Source: Frankia sp. QA3
Lineage (GTDB): Bacteria; Actinomycetota; Actinomycetes; Frankiales; Frankiaceae
NCBI RefSeq assembly: GCF_000262465.1
Contig: NZ_CM001489.1
Location: 514,133 to 578,132, forward strand
DNA: 64,000 nucleotides
Reading direction: 5' to 3'
Each line of letters begins with the position of its first letter. Within the stretch, counting starts at the first letter, position 1. The translations under genes were made by a program, and so were the position numbers. The notes below the pieces were generated by a model. That model saw nothing but the letters and a program-made list of their open reading frames with translations. It had not been told where the DNA came from and made no database searches. Below are positions 1 through 8,995 of this stretch, one piece after another.

Positions 1-1
1 C

Positions 2-406
2 CCGGACGAGGGCGCGCCCGCCCCGGCGGGCGACGACGTCCCCGGGGACGCCGGGCGGGAGAACCCGACCGCCCAACCCGAACGGACCCCCGCGCCGAGG
101 ACCGTGCCCCCGTCCTCTCGGCCGGTGGCGCCGCCGCAGCTCCCGCTGCCGCGCACCCCGCCGGCCGCGCCGGCGCCGCGCCATCCGTCGGCACCGGCGA
201 GATGGCCGCGGCATCCGTCGCCGTCCGCGCCGCCGCCGCGGCTTCCGGCGGAGTCCACGCCGCCGGGCGCCGCCCCAAGGCGGGTGCCCGCCCAGCGGTC
301 ACCCCTCGCGCGTCGGCCGCCTTGCCCCCGCCCGACGCTCGTCCCGCGCGGGCGCTCGTCGCCCGCCGGCCCGCCGCCCGCGCCGGTGACCGGCAACGAC
401 GGCTGA
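2..406 (+). CDS. C-terminal end of an unknown Pro/Arg/Ala-rich protein (partial)
   Basis: An open frame runs from the window edge to a TGA at 404-406 with no start inside the window. The translated tail is dominated by Pro, Ala, Arg and Ser and has no recognisable domain, so it would be a disordered C-terminal extension. In DNA this G+C-rich, open frames arise easily by chance, so this may not be a gene. The stretch from 407 to 560 before the next gene shows nothing but its ribosome-binding site. Confidence 0.3.
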   Translation, partial: PDEGAPAPAGDDVPGDAGRENPTAQPERTPAPRTVPPSSRPVAPPQLPLPRTPPAAPAPRHPSAPARWPRHPSPSAPPPRLPAESTPPGAAPRRVPAQRSPLARRPPCPRPTLVPRGRSSPAGPPPAPVTGNDG

Positions 407-560
407 CCGGTGCGCGCCCCGGCGCGGGCCGGCGGATCGGGTCGCTCCTGCGACCCCGCCGCCGCCCGCGCCGGGCAGGGACGTGGTTCGCCGGCCGCGG
501 CGGAGGGACGGCGGTAGCGTGGCGGCACCGCAACCGTGCCGTGCACGCAAGGAGCGCGCC

Positions 561-1232
561 ATGCCCGTCGGGGACCGCCGCATCGTCGACCTGTCCCATC
601 CCATCGTCGACGGCATGGTGACCTACCCGGGCCTGCCCGGTCCGCGGATCACCACGTGGACCAGCCGGGCCGCGTCCGGGGAGCGGCTCGCACCCGGGGT
701 GTCGTTCCACATCGCCGCCGTCGACCTCGTCGCGAACACCGGGACCTACCTCGACGCCCCGTTCCACTTCCACGCCGACGGCCCGGACGTCGCGGCGCTG
801 GAGCTGGCCCGCCTGGTCGACGTGCCGGCCGTGGTGGTGTGGGCGTCCGGCGTCAGGGCCGTGGGCGCCGAGCTGCTGCCGGCCGCCGCCGACCTCGCCG
901 GGCGGGCCGTGCTCGTCCACACCGGCCATGCCCGGCACTGGGGGAGCGAGGCGTACTTCGGCCCGGCGCCGCACCTGACCCGGGCGGCCGTCGAGGCCCT
1001 CGTCGCCGCCGGGGCGCTGCTGGTCGGCATCGACTCGCTCAACATCGACGACGTCGACGACCTGGCCCGTCCCGCCCATCAGGGGCTGCTCGGCGCCGGC
1101 ATCCCGATCGTCGAGCACCTCACCGCCCTGGACGAGCTGCCCGCCGGCGAGCCAATCCGCCTCACCGTGCTGCCCGCGCCCGTGCGCGGCATGGGCACCT
1201 TCCCCGTGCGCGCCGTCGCCGTCGTCGGCTGA
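561..1232 (+). CDS. Cyclase-family (kynurenine formamidase-like) hydrolase
   Basis: A 223-residue protein of the cyclase/arylformamidase superfamily, metal-dependent hydrolases or dehydratases acting on amide, lactone or cyclic substrates. It opens with a VDLSHPI segment. The family's metal-site block appears as NTGTYLDAPFHFHADG (about residues 60-75); the usual first His of HxGTHxDxPxH is Asn here and GTH is GTY, so metal binding may differ from characterised formamidases. A later GIDSLNIDD segment is also typical. The ATG at 561 is chosen because AAGGAG lies at 549-554. No tryptophan-pathway genes are nearby, so the substrate is unknown. Confidence 0.82.
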   Translation: MPVGDRRIVDLSHPIVDGMVTYPGLPGPRITTWTSRAASGERLAPGVSFHIAAVDLVANTGTYLDAPFHFHADGPDVAALELARLVDVPAVVVWASGVRAVGAELLPAAADLAGRAVLVHTGHARHWGSEAYFGPAPHLTRAAVEALVAAGALLVGIDSLNIDDVDDLARPAHQGLLGAGIPIVEHLTALDELPAGEPIRLTVLPAPVRGMGTFPVRAVAVVG

Positions 1233-1299
1233 CCGCGAACGTTCGTCGCCGCGCCGCCGGTCCGGGATGACGACTGCGCCGTCCGTGGCGTCGCACCGG

Positions 1300-1324
1300 T
1301 TTACGAGAACGCTGGTCCCGTATA
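1300..1324. promoter_or_regulatory. Possible operator in front of the TetR gene
   Basis: An imperfect inverted repeat, TTTACGAGA (1300-1308) and TCCCGTATA (1316-1324), sits just upstream of the TetR start, next to an A+T-rich patch at 1320-1328. TetR proteins often bind such a site to repress themselves. Two arm positions mismatch, so this is tentative. Confidence 0.25.
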
Positions 1325-1334
1325 TAAAGAGGGC

Positions 1335-1949
1335 GTGCCGCGAGTGCGGGGTCGACCGAGGGAGAGCGCGGTCGACGCGCGGCTACTCGAAGCGGTACGG
1401 GCGCTGCTCACTCACAGTGACTACAGCCAGGTGTCGATCGCGCAGATCAGCGCCGCGGCCGCCGCCGGCCGCGCCGCGATCTACCGACGCTGGTCCTCCA
1501 AGCCGGAACTCGTGTTCGCCGCTGTCGTGCACGGGACGGAACTCGACGCCGAGCGCTTCGATCGCGGCGGCCTCTCCGCCGATCTGTCCGCCCTCGTCGA
1601 GCATGTCGTCGCTCTGCTGAGCACGCCGGTCGCGCGGCACGCACTGCCGGGCCTCGTCGCCGATCTGCAGGCCGATCCGGAGGCTCGACACGGCTTCCGC
1701 GCCCGGTTCGTCGCCGCCGAGGTCGAGCTGGTGGCGGGCATGCTCGCCCGCGCTCGATCTCGCGCCGAGCTCCGGCTCGACCATCCGATCAGTGCCCACA
1801 GTGTTCATGCGCATCTGCTTGGAATGGCCTGGGCCGAGGTCTTCCTCGTCGGCGGGGAACCGGACGCGCGAGCCATTGTCGACCGAATTTCGCGGTCGGT
1901 CCTGTCCACGCTGACTACTGTCGGAGCAGACGATGCCCACACTTCTTGA
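1335..1949 (+). CDS. TetR-family transcriptional regulator
   Basis: A 204-residue protein with an N-terminal TetR helix-turn-helix (about residues 10-55): the segment from DYSQVSIAQISAAA through AAIYRRWSSKPEL is the classic recognition-helix block. It is followed by an all-helical ligand-binding domain resembling the TetR_C_11 type. The GTG at 1335 is preceded by AAAGAGGG. The next gene starts inside its last 17 bases (ATG 1933), so the two are probably co-transcribed and the downstream protein is its likely target or partner. Confidence 0.85.
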   Translation: MPRVRGRPRESAVDARLLEAVRALLTHSDYSQVSIAQISAAAAAGRAAIYRRWSSKPELVFAAVVHGTELDAERFDRGGLSADLSALVEHVVALLSTPVARHALPGLVADLQADPEARHGFRARFVAAEVELVAGMLARARSRAELRLDHPISAHSVHAHLLGMAWAEVFLVGGEPDARAIVDRISRSVLSTLTTVGADDAHTS

Positions 1950-2508
1950 GACCACGATGCCGGTGTACCACTTCAGCGAACGGCACTCGCGCGTCCTCTC
2001 CGCCGAGCCGTCCCTCGTGTGGGACGCCCTCACCGGGCTGACCCTGGATCAACTGACCATCGCGAAGCCCCTGGTCATCCTTCGACACCTCGGGCGGCGG
2101 GATACCGTCACATCCAGGCCGTTGTTCACCGATGGACCGATCACCATCATCGAAGTCCAGGCGCCGCGCTACGCTCTCGGCGCGTCGATCGCGCGGCCGT
2201 GGCAGCGTACACCGAGCCGGGTCGAAGTATCCTCCCTCGAGGAGTTCGCAGCCTTCGACGAGCCGGGCTGGGTGAAATACCTCACCGACTTTCATCTACG
2301 CGGCCGCGCGACGGGCGCCGTCCTCAGCACCGAGACCCGCGGATACTCGACCGACCGCCTTACCCGCCGCAAGTTCGCTCTTTACTGGACGGCCATCCAC
2401 GCTGGCAGCGCCATAATCCGCCGGGACATGCTGGCGACCGTCGACCGCATCAGCCGGCGGGAACAGGGCTGGAGACCTACCCCGGCCCGCGCCGACAGCC
2501 TGATGTAG
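1933..2508 (+). CDS. Uncharacterised protein, possibly SRPBCC/START-like
   Basis: A 191-residue protein. The N-terminal half has the pattern of a small helix-grip or polyketide-cyclase-like domain (YHFSERHSRVL, then VWDALTGLTLDQL), which I recognise only loosely. It has no signal peptide and no membrane segment. The frame overlaps the TetR gene by 17 bases; a second ATG at 1969 would avoid the overlap. The pairing with a TetR regulator suggests expression in response to a small ligand. The function is unknown. Confidence 0.65.
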   Translation: MPTLLETTMPVYHFSERHSRVLSAEPSLVWDALTGLTLDQLTIAKPLVILRHLGRRDTVTSRPLFTDGPITIIEVQAPRYALGASIARPWQRTPSRVEVSSLEEFAAFDEPGWVKYLTDFHLRGRATGAVLSTETRGYSTDRLTRRKFALYWTAIHAGSAIIRRDMLATVDRISRREQGWRPTPARADSLM

Positions 2509-2544
2509 TCGCGTGTGGCGCTTCGGCCGGCAGTCGCGTCTGCG

Positions 2545-2961
2545 TCAGGCGCCGGCGAGGCCGAGTTGGTGTCGTAGCGCCGCCTCGTCGGCGAGGGCCC
2601 AGTACTCGACGACCTTCCCGTCTCGCACCTTGACCATGTCCAGGCCGGTCACCTCGTAGCGACGGCCGGAGCCCGTGTGGGTGCTACGGAGCGTGTAACG
2701 GTTGACCGACGTGTCCTCCGTCGAGACGTTCTGCTCGATCGTCGCGGAGACGTCCTGGAACTCCTCATTCAGGTGCTCCCACTTCCTTCGCCAGGCGTCG
2801 ATGCCATGATGGTCGCCCTCCTGGCCCCCTCGATGGTCGATCACGCCCGGGTCGATCAGTGTCAGTGCGTCGTCGAGCCGGCCGGCGAGAACCTCGCTGT
2901 ACTTCTCGACGACACGACGGTGGACGTCAGCCGCGTTCGATCTAGAAGACGACCAAGGCAA
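2545..2961 (-). CDS. SnoaL-like / ester cyclase family protein (NTF2 fold)
   Basis: A 138-residue protein of the NTF2-like superfamily. Evidence: an N-terminal helix (VVEKYSEVLAGRLDDALTLI), the family's FxDxSA-type strand seen as FQDVSATIEQ, and the closing KVRDGKVVEYWALAD block found in SnoaL-like ester cyclases. The first in-frame start is TTG at 2961. A GTG at the VHRR position would give a shorter protein that still contains the fold, so the N-terminus is uncertain. It stands alone between plus-strand genes, and the substrate is unknown. Confidence 0.78.
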   Translation of the reverse strand: MPWSSSRSNAADVHRRVVEKYSEVLAGRLDDALTLIDPGVIDHRGGQEGDHHGIDAWRRKWEHLNEEFQDVSATIEQNVSTEDTSVNRYTLRSTHTGSGRRYEVTGLDMVKVRDGKVVEYWALADEAALRHQLGLAGA

Positions 2962-3155
2962 CCGGACGCTCAGCCTCCTGTCCTGACGCCTGCCTGGCGC
3001 CGCGGCCCGCGCCGCCGGCCGAAGGCGGGTGAAACCGGTGTGTAGGGGCGGTGATACCGCCGTTGTCTAGCGTCCTGTCAGCGCGCCCGCCCCCTTCGGG
3101 CTGCGACGCTTTTTCATCCCCACCGCCTTGCCCGCATCTTGTGGAAGGAAGACGT

Positions 3156-4187
3156 GTGACAACGATGCCCGCGGTCCAGGCCGGCGGCCTGGTCAAGAGA
3201 TTCGGCGACGTTCGCGCCGTCGACCAGATCGATCTCGAGGTGCGTCACGGCGAGATCTTCGGTGTGCTCGGGCCCAACGGCGCCGGCAAGACGACGATGC
3301 TGAAGATGCTGGCCACGCTGTTGTCGATCGACGGCGGCCGGGCCGAGATCTTCGGCGTCGACGTCGCCGCCGAGCCCCACCGGGTCCGCCAGCTCATCGG
3401 CGTGACCGGCCAGTACGCCTCCGTGGACGAGGACCTCACCGCCGCTGAGAACCTGTGGCTGTTCGGCCGGCTTCAGGGCCTGCGCTCGGCGGACGCGCGG
3501 GCCACCGCGCGCCGGCTGCTGGAGCAGTTCGGTCTGGGGGAGGCTGCCGAGCGGCGGATCTCGGCGTTCTCCGGCGGGATGCGCCGCCGCCTCGACCTTG
3601 CCGCCTCCCTCATCACCCGGCCGCCGCTGATCTTCCTGGACGAGCCGACGACCGGCCTCGACCCGCGCACCCGCGGGCAGATGTGGGACACCATCCGCGA
3701 GCTCGTCGACGACGGCTGCACCGTCCTGCTCACCACGCAGTACCTGGACGAGGCCGACCAGCTCGCCGACCGGGTCTGCGTGATCGACCACGGCCGCAAG
3801 GTCGCCGAGGGCACGCCGGACGAGCTCAAGACCCAGGTCGGCGACTCGACCCTGCAACTTCAGCTCGCCCCCGGGGCCGATCAGGCGCTCGCCCGCGCGG
3901 TGGTGCGCCGCGTGCTCGGCGAGGAGCCGGTCACCACCCCCGAGTCCGGCCGGCTGAACGTTCCGCTCGACGTCGCCGACCGGGCCGCCGACGTGCTGAT
4001 CGCGCTGCGCGAGGCCGCCGTCGCGATCGCCTCGGTCAGCGTCGCCAAGCCGACCCTCGACGAGGTCTTCTTCGCCCTCACCGGCCACGGCACCGCGGCC
4101 GGTCCCGATGCCGGCGGTCCGGCCGGAACCGTCCCCGGCCAGGACACGCCCAGCCTCGACGACACCACCACGGAGAGGGCCCGATGA
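3156..4187 (+). CDS. DrrA-type ABC exporter ATP-binding protein
   Basis: A 343-residue ATPase of the daunorubicin-resistance (DrrA) family, which powers efflux of hydrophobic drugs. Walker A is GPNGAGKTT (about residues 45-53), the signature is FSGGMRRRL, Walker B is LIFLDEPTTGLD, and the C-terminal DrrA extension ends in a KPTLDEVFFALTG block. The GTG at 3156 is chosen over an earlier start because GGAAGGAAG lies just before it. Its TGA overlaps the ATG of the permease gene (ATGA at 4184-4187), so the two are translationally coupled. Confidence 0.9.
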   Translation: MTTMPAVQAGGLVKRFGDVRAVDQIDLEVRHGEIFGVLGPNGAGKTTMLKMLATLLSIDGGRAEIFGVDVAAEPHRVRQLIGVTGQYASVDEDLTAAENLWLFGRLQGLRSADARATARRLLEQFGLGEAAERRISAFSGGMRRRLDLAASLITRPPLIFLDEPTTGLDPRTRGQMWDTIRELVDDGCTVLLTTQYLDEADQLADRVCVIDHGRKVAEGTPDELKTQVGDSTLQLQLAPGADQALARAVVRRVLGEEPVTTPESGRLNVPLDVADRAADVLIALREAAVAIASVSVAKPTLDEVFFALTGHGTAAGPDAGGPAGTVPGQDTPSLDDTTTERAR

Positions 4188-5044
4188 ACACCGTTCTCGC
4201 CGAGCCGACCGCCGCGCGCCGTCCGCGCTCGGCCCCGGCCACCGACCCGGCCGCCGCCGTCGCCCGCACACGGGCCCGCCCCGGGGTGGGGGGCACCCTC
4301 ACCCAGACCTTCGCGATGGCGTGGCGGGCGTTGAAGAAGATGCGCCGCAACCCGGAACAGTTCTTCGACGTCGCGCTGCAGCCGCTGCTGTTCACCGCGA
4401 TGTTCGCCTACGTGTTCGGCGGCGCGATCTCCGGCGACGTCCACAGCTACCTGCCGCTGCTGATCCCCGGCATCGTCGCCCAGACGGTGCTCACCACCTG
4501 CATGGCCACCGGGACGCAGCTGCGGGAGGACATGGACAAGGGGGTCTTCGACCGGTTCCGGTCGCTGCCGATGTCCCGGATCGCACCCCTGGCCGGCCCG
4601 ATGATCGCCGACCTGGTCCGGTACCTGATCGGGGCGAGCCTGACCTACCTGATGGGCCTCATCCTCGGCTACCGACCCGGTGGCGGGGTGCTCGGCGTGC
4701 TCGGCGCGATCCTGCTGGCGGTCCTCACCGGCTGGGCGATCGCCTGGGCGTTCACCTGGATCGGCACGGTCGCCCGCAGCGCCCGCGGCGTGCAGGGGAT
4801 CTCGATGATGATCCTCTTCCCGCTGACCTTCCTGTCCAACGCGTTCGTGCCGTCGAGGACGATGCCGGGCTGGCTGGAGACCTTCACCAAGGTCAACCCG
4901 GTGTCACATCTCGTCTCCGCCAGCCGGGACCTGGCCAACAACGGCGTGCTCACCGGGCAGGTGGGCTGGACGCTGCTCACCGGGCTCGCCGTGGTCGTGA
5001 TCTTCATGCCGTTGTCGGTCGCCAGCTACAAGCGGCACCTGTGA
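4184..5044 (+). CDS. DrrB-type ABC-2 exporter permease
   Basis: A 286-residue ABC-2 permease with a charged, disordered N-terminus of about 40 residues and six predicted membrane segments. The ABC-2 signature region is KVNPVSHLVSASRDLANNG near the C-terminus. It pairs with the preceding ATPase as a DrrAB drug exporter in the cytoplasmic membrane. The last 141 bases overlap, on the opposite strand, the 3' end of the SARP-type regulator gene. Confidence 0.9.
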   Translation: MNTVLAEPTAARRPRSAPATDPAAAVARTRARPGVGGTLTQTFAMAWRALKKMRRNPEQFFDVALQPLLFTAMFAYVFGGAISGDVHSYLPLLIPGIVAQTVLTTCMATGTQLREDMDKGVFDRFRSLPMSRIAPLAGPMIADLVRYLIGASLTYLMGLILGYRPGGGVLGVLGAILLAVLTGWAIAWAFTWIGTVARSARGVQGISMMILFPLTFLSNAFVPSRTMPGWLETFTKVNPVSHLVSASRDLANNGVLTGQVGWTLLTGLAVVVIFMPLSVASYKRHL

Positions 5045-8000
5045 CCCGTGGCCCGGCGCTACGTCGTCGAGCCGCCCGGCCAGCCGTTCGACGAGGACAC
5101 GCGCCTCGTCGAGCAGCTGCGCCGGGCGCCGAGCGTCGTCGGCCGTCCGGGCCGCCGGGAGAGCCCCGGGCGCCCGGCGCTCGGCGAGCGCCTCCACCCG
5201 CGTCCAGCCCAACGACGGGATCGTCGCGAGGTAGGAGAAACGCTGCGCCAGCGCGAGCAGCTCCACCGCCTCCCGCACCGTCGTCCCTGCCGGGCGGCCG
5301 TCGCGAAGGCCCCAGGCACCGAGGGCGAACAGCACCGTTCCGCACGCCGGATAGTCGATCGCGCTATCGCCGCGCCGCATCACGTCGACGCACCGGCGGA
5401 GACTGGAGCGGAACAGGTCGTGGCCGGCGGCGAGCTCGTCGGCGGTGGTGGCGTGCCAGGTGAACGCGGCCAGCGCCACCGCGTCCCCGACGAGCGCCCA
5501 GGGCTCGACGCCGGTCGGTTCGACGCCGGGCCACCGCATCGCCCGCAGCCCCTGCGCCGCCTCCAGGTAGCGGCGCAGGCCGCCGGCCGCGTCGCCGCGG
5601 GCGAGGGCGAGCTCCGCCCGGCCGATCGCCGCCATCATCGGACCGCTGTGCGGCGTGTCGCTGGGCGGGCCGATCCGGGCGAGGTGCTGCTCGGCCGCGT
5701 CGAGCCGGCCGTCGTTGATGGCGTCGAGCGCCAGCAGTACCCGCAGCTGCGCGACATCGTCGCGGGCGCCGAGCCGCTCCAGGACCGGCAGGGCCGCCCG
5801 GGCATGGGAACGGGCGGCCGGCAGATCCCCGAGCTGCATCGTCAGTTCGGTGAGACGCGTGTGCATCAAGGCCGCCAGCCACGGCCCGTCCCGCGGCGCG
5901 GCCAGTGCCAGCGCCCGGCTTGCGGCCGTGGCCGCGGCCTGCGCGTCGCCGGCGTTCTCCCGCTGATGGGTCAGCCACACCAGAGCGTAGAGGCGGGTGT
6001 GCCGGTCGGGATCGTCCGCCAGCCGCGCGAGCCGCGTCTCGACGTTCGCGACCGGCGCCACCGGGGCGAGGGCGAGCAGCACCCGCGTCGCACCGACCAG
6101 CGACGGATCGTCCGCCGTCTCGGGGGTCAGCCGTGCCAACAGGTCGCGGACCTGCGACGGGAGAACCCCGTCACCCATGAGGATCGCGGTTCTCGCCACG
6201 GCGGTCCCGGCGGCCAGCGCCGCCGGGACCAACCTGGGCGGCGGTGTCCAGTCGGACAGCACCGCGGTGACCGCGTCGATCAGCGTCATCATCCGGACGT
6301 GCTCGCCGCGGATCGTCCAGAACAGTTCGAGCACCGTCACCAGCCGCGCGACCGTCTCGGCGTCGTCGCCGGCCAGCGCGGTCCGCAGCTCGTCGGCGAT
6401 GTTCGTCTCCTCGGCGGCGATCGCGTCGATCGCCGCGAACTGCCGCTCGGTGGACAGCTCCCCGCCGTGTCGGGCCGCGTGGCCGACCGCCCAGTCCCGC
6501 TGGGCGCGGCGCGCCGACGCCTGCTCGCCGGCCTCGGCCAGCCGTAGCCGGCCGAACTCCCGAACCGTCTCCAACATCCGGTAGCGCACCCCGCCGGCCG
6601 ACTCGCGCACGCTCAGCAACGACTGGTCGACGAGGTTCTGCACCGTGTCGACGGGATCGCAGCCGTCAGCGGGAGCGGGGACGGCGAGGACCTCCTCCGC
6701 CGCCTCGAGGGTGAAACCGTCCGGGAAGAGCGCCAGCCGGCGCAGCGACCGCCGCTCCGGCTCCGCCAGCAGGTTCCATGACCAGTCGATCACCGCGAGC
6801 AGCGTGCGGTGGCGGTCCGGGGCGGCCCGGTCCCCGCCGCGCAGCAGGGTGAACCGGTCCGCCAGCCGCCGGTCGACGTCCTCCACCGACATCGCCCGGA
6901 CCCGCGCCGCCGCCAGCTCGATCGCCAGCGGAAGCCCGTCGAGCCGGTCGACGATCCGGCCGATCACCTCGCGGTCGAGCCGGACGGTGGGGCGGGCGGC
7001 GGCGGCGCGCTGGCAGAACAGCTCGATCGCGTCGGCGCGGGCCAGTTCCCCGAGCTGGTAGACCCGCTCGGCGCCGATCGCCAGCGGGGCCCGGCTGGTC
7101 GTGAGCACCCGCAGGTCGGCGGTGGTCGCGACGAGGAAGGCGACCAGCTTGGCGACCTCGGCGACGAGGTGCTCGCAGTTGTCCAGCAGCAACAGGCCCG
7201 GCCCCCGGGCGAGCCGCGCGGCGATGCGGGCGCGCAGGTCGGCGCGCTGCGCCGGGGTCAGCGCCCGGCGGTCGCCGATCGAGTCGCGCACGCCGAGCGC
7301 GGCACCGATCTCGCCGAGCAGATCCTCGGGCGCGGTCACCCCGACGAGCTGGACGACATGCACCACCGGCAGCGCGCTGTCCCGGGCGAGCAGGTAGGCC
7401 AGGCGGGTCTTGCCGAGACCGCCCGGCCCGACGATCGACACCACCCGGGACCGGTCCAGCAGTGCCCGCAGCTCGTCGACGTCGCGCTGGCGGCCCAGCA
7501 GGGGGGTGGCGTCGTACCGGATCCCGGCGCGGACGGGCGGCTGGTCGAGGGCGAGCAGCTCGCGCTGGATCCGGGTCAGTGTCTCCCCGGGGCCGGTGCC
7601 CAGCCGCTCCCGCAGGTCCCGGCGGTAGCCCTCGAAGCGGTGCAGGGCCGCCCCGGGCCCGCGCACCGCGGCCTCGCTGCGCAGCAGTTCGGCCAGCAGG
7701 CCCTCGTCGTCGGGCCGCTGCGCGTGGGCCGCCGCCAGCAGCGGGAGCGCCTCGGGGTGCCGGCCCGTCCGGCTCGTGGCCCGGGCCAGCAGCAGCCGGG
7801 CCGCCGCCAGGTCGCGGCCGGCCGCCCGGCGGACGTCGGCGAGCGTCCCCCGATCGTCCGCCGGCACCGGCGGCAGCGGCGCGCCGAGCTCGAGCGCCTC
7901 GCGGGCCCGCTCGGCGGCGGCCCACGGATCAGCCGCGACGAGCCCGGCGGCCTCGGCCACCAGCTGGCCCAGCAGGCAGCTGTCGACCTGCGTGGGCGGG

Positions 8001-8260
8001 AGGCCGAGCCGGTAGCCGTCGCCGTCGCGCACCACCGCGCCGGCGCCGCAGGCCGCCCTGGTCCGGGAGACGACCACCTGCAGCCCCTTGGCCGGGTTGG
8101 CCAACGGCTCCCCGCACCAGATCAGCTCGACCAGCTGCCGCGACCGCACCGGCCGCCCGTGCTCGGACGCCAGCGCTGCCAGCAGCGCCTGCGGCCGGTC
8201 GCCCGCCACCGGGGCGCCCTCCCAGCGCACCCCGTCCAGGAGGGTGAGGCTCACGACCAC
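4904..8260 (-). CDS. SARP/AfsR-type transcriptional regulator with NB-ARC ATPase and TPR region
   Basis: A 1,118-residue regulator. Domains in order: winged-helix OmpR/SARP DNA-binding domain (about 5-95), bacterial transcriptional activation domain (about 100-245), an AAA/NB-ARC ATPase with P-loop GPGGLGKTRL (about 275-285) and LLLLDNCEHL Walker B, then a long TPR-like helical tail. Such proteins activate secondary-metabolite clusters. The first start is GTG at 8260; GTG at 8254 is an alternative. The last ~47 residues lie antisense to the exporter permease and look unlike a TPR, so the frame may have lost its original stop. Confidence 0.82.
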   Translation of the reverse strand: MVVSLTLLDGVRWEGAPVAGDRPQALLAALASEHGRPVRSRQLVELIWCGEPLANPAKGLQVVVSRTRAACGAGAVVRDGDGYRLGLPPTQVDSCLLGQLVAEAAGLVAADPWAAAERAREALELGAPLPPVPADDRGTLADVRRAAGRDLAAARLLLARATSRTGRHPEALPLLAAAHAQRPDDEGLLAELLRSEAAVRGPGAALHRFEGYRRDLRERLGTGPGETLTRIQRELLALDQPPVRAGIRYDATPLLGRQRDVDELRALLDRSRVVSIVGPGGLGKTRLAYLLARDSALPVVHVVQLVGVTAPEDLLGEIGAALGVRDSIGDRRALTPAQRADLRARIAARLARGPGLLLLDNCEHLVAEVAKLVAFLVATTADLRVLTTSRAPLAIGAERVYQLGELARADAIELFCQRAAAARPTVRLDREVIGRIVDRLDGLPLAIELAAARVRAMSVEDVDRRLADRFTLLRGGDRAAPDRHRTLLAVIDWSWNLLAEPERRSLRRLALFPDGFTLEAAEEVLAVPAPADGCDPVDTVQNLVDQSLLSVRESAGGVRYRMLETVREFGRLRLAEAGEQASARRAQRDWAVGHAARHGGELSTERQFAAIDAIAAEETNIADELRTALAGDDAETVARLVTVLELFWTIRGEHVRMMTLIDAVTAVLSDWTPPPRLVPAALAAGTAVARTAILMGDGVLPSQVRDLLARLTPETADDPSLVGATRVLLALAPVAPVANVETRLARLADDPDRHTRLYALVWLTHQRENAGDAQAAATAASRALALAAPRDGPWLAALMHTRLTELTMQLGDLPAARSHARAALPVLERLGARDDVAQLRVLLALDAINDGRLDAAEQHLARIGPPSDTPHSGPMMAAIGRAELALARGDAAGGLRRYLEAAQGLRAMRWPGVEPTGVEPWALVGDAVALAAFTWHATTADELAAGHDLFRSSLRRCVDVMRRGDSAIDYPACGTVLFALGAWGLRDGRPAGTTVREAVELLALAQRFSYLATIPSLGWTRVEALAERRAPGALPAARTADDARRPAQLLDEARVLVERLAGRLDDVAPGHGSQVPLVAGDRQRHEDHDHGEPGEQRPAHLPGEHAVVGQVPAGGDEM

Positions 8261-8352
8261 GCTGATCAGTCTAGGTCGGCCGACCGCCGACGGCCCGGCC
8301 CGCGGCGGACCGCCACCGCCACTGCCGCCGCCACCGCTACTGCCGTCACCGC

Positions 8353-8836
8353 CGCCGAGTCACGGCTGCTACTACTGCATGACCAACCAGCCCGGACGCT
8401 GCCGGGGCGTGACCGGCTCCGGCCGCCCGATCGACGCGCTCATCACGAACTGGTACTGGCCCGGCTCGCCGATCGAACCACTGAGGTCCGGGAGGAAGTC
8501 TGGGAGGGCCAGGCGGCGCTCGACGCCGCCGAACGCAAGATCGCCGAGCTGATGACCGCCTACGACCGGGATGAACTCGGCGGGGCCTGCGTCTTCCCCC
8601 GCGTGCGGGAGAAGGAAGCTGAAATCGCGACGTTGCGTGAGGACCAGATGGCCTGGCTGCGGTCGCGGACCGGCCCGAGTACGACCAACGTCGCCGAGTC
8701 CTGGCCGACCCTGGAGGTAGAGCAGCGGCGGGCCATCGTCGAGACCGTGATCGAGGCCGTGGTGCTCAGGCGGCCGATACCGGGCGGCAAAAAGAGCATC
8801 TTCAACCCGGACCGGCTCGAAGTGGTCTGGAAGTGA
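8353..8836 (+). pseudogene. Large serine recombinase, C-terminal relic with frameshift
   Basis: This is the 3' end of a large serine recombinase. One frame carries a zinc-ribbon-like piece (YYCMTNQPGRC, then PIDALIT). Near 8450 the reading must shift to the neighbouring frame to continue with ELVLARLADRTTEV, a helical coiled-coil stretch (AALDAAERKIAEL) and the closing VVLRRPIPGG region. The catalytic N-terminal domain is absent, so it is inactive. It ends about 160 bases upstream of an intact flavodoxin-like gene and may be the remnant of an element that inserted there. Confidence 0.62.
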
Positions 8837-8982
8837 CACTCGCTGCGGCGAGCTGATGATCCACATAGGGTACGAGGCCATCGGCTTCGCGCCCTGGGGC
8901 GTGTTCCCTCGCGGAGCACACCCTTTCCCTTGGGTGGCGCCGATCTGGCGGCGTAAGGCCGTGCACCGGGTAGTCGGGCCAA

Positions 8983-8988
8983 TAGCAT
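8983..8988 (+). promoter_or_regulatory. Likely -10 element for a leaderless flavodoxin-like transcript
   Basis: The hexamer TAGCAT lies seven bases before the ATG at 8996. The same hexamer at the same distance precedes the second intact copy (48934-48939). That spacing puts transcription start at or next to the start codon, as in leaderless actinobacterial mRNAs. No clear -35 is seen. Confidence 0.4.
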
Positions 8989-8995
8989 GGCGTCG

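Noticed and set aside
104..1270. Long Arg/Pro/Ala-rich frames overlapping the cyclase gene
   Set aside because: They are out-of-frame shadows typical of very high G+C DNA; the cyclase frame has the domain and the RBS.
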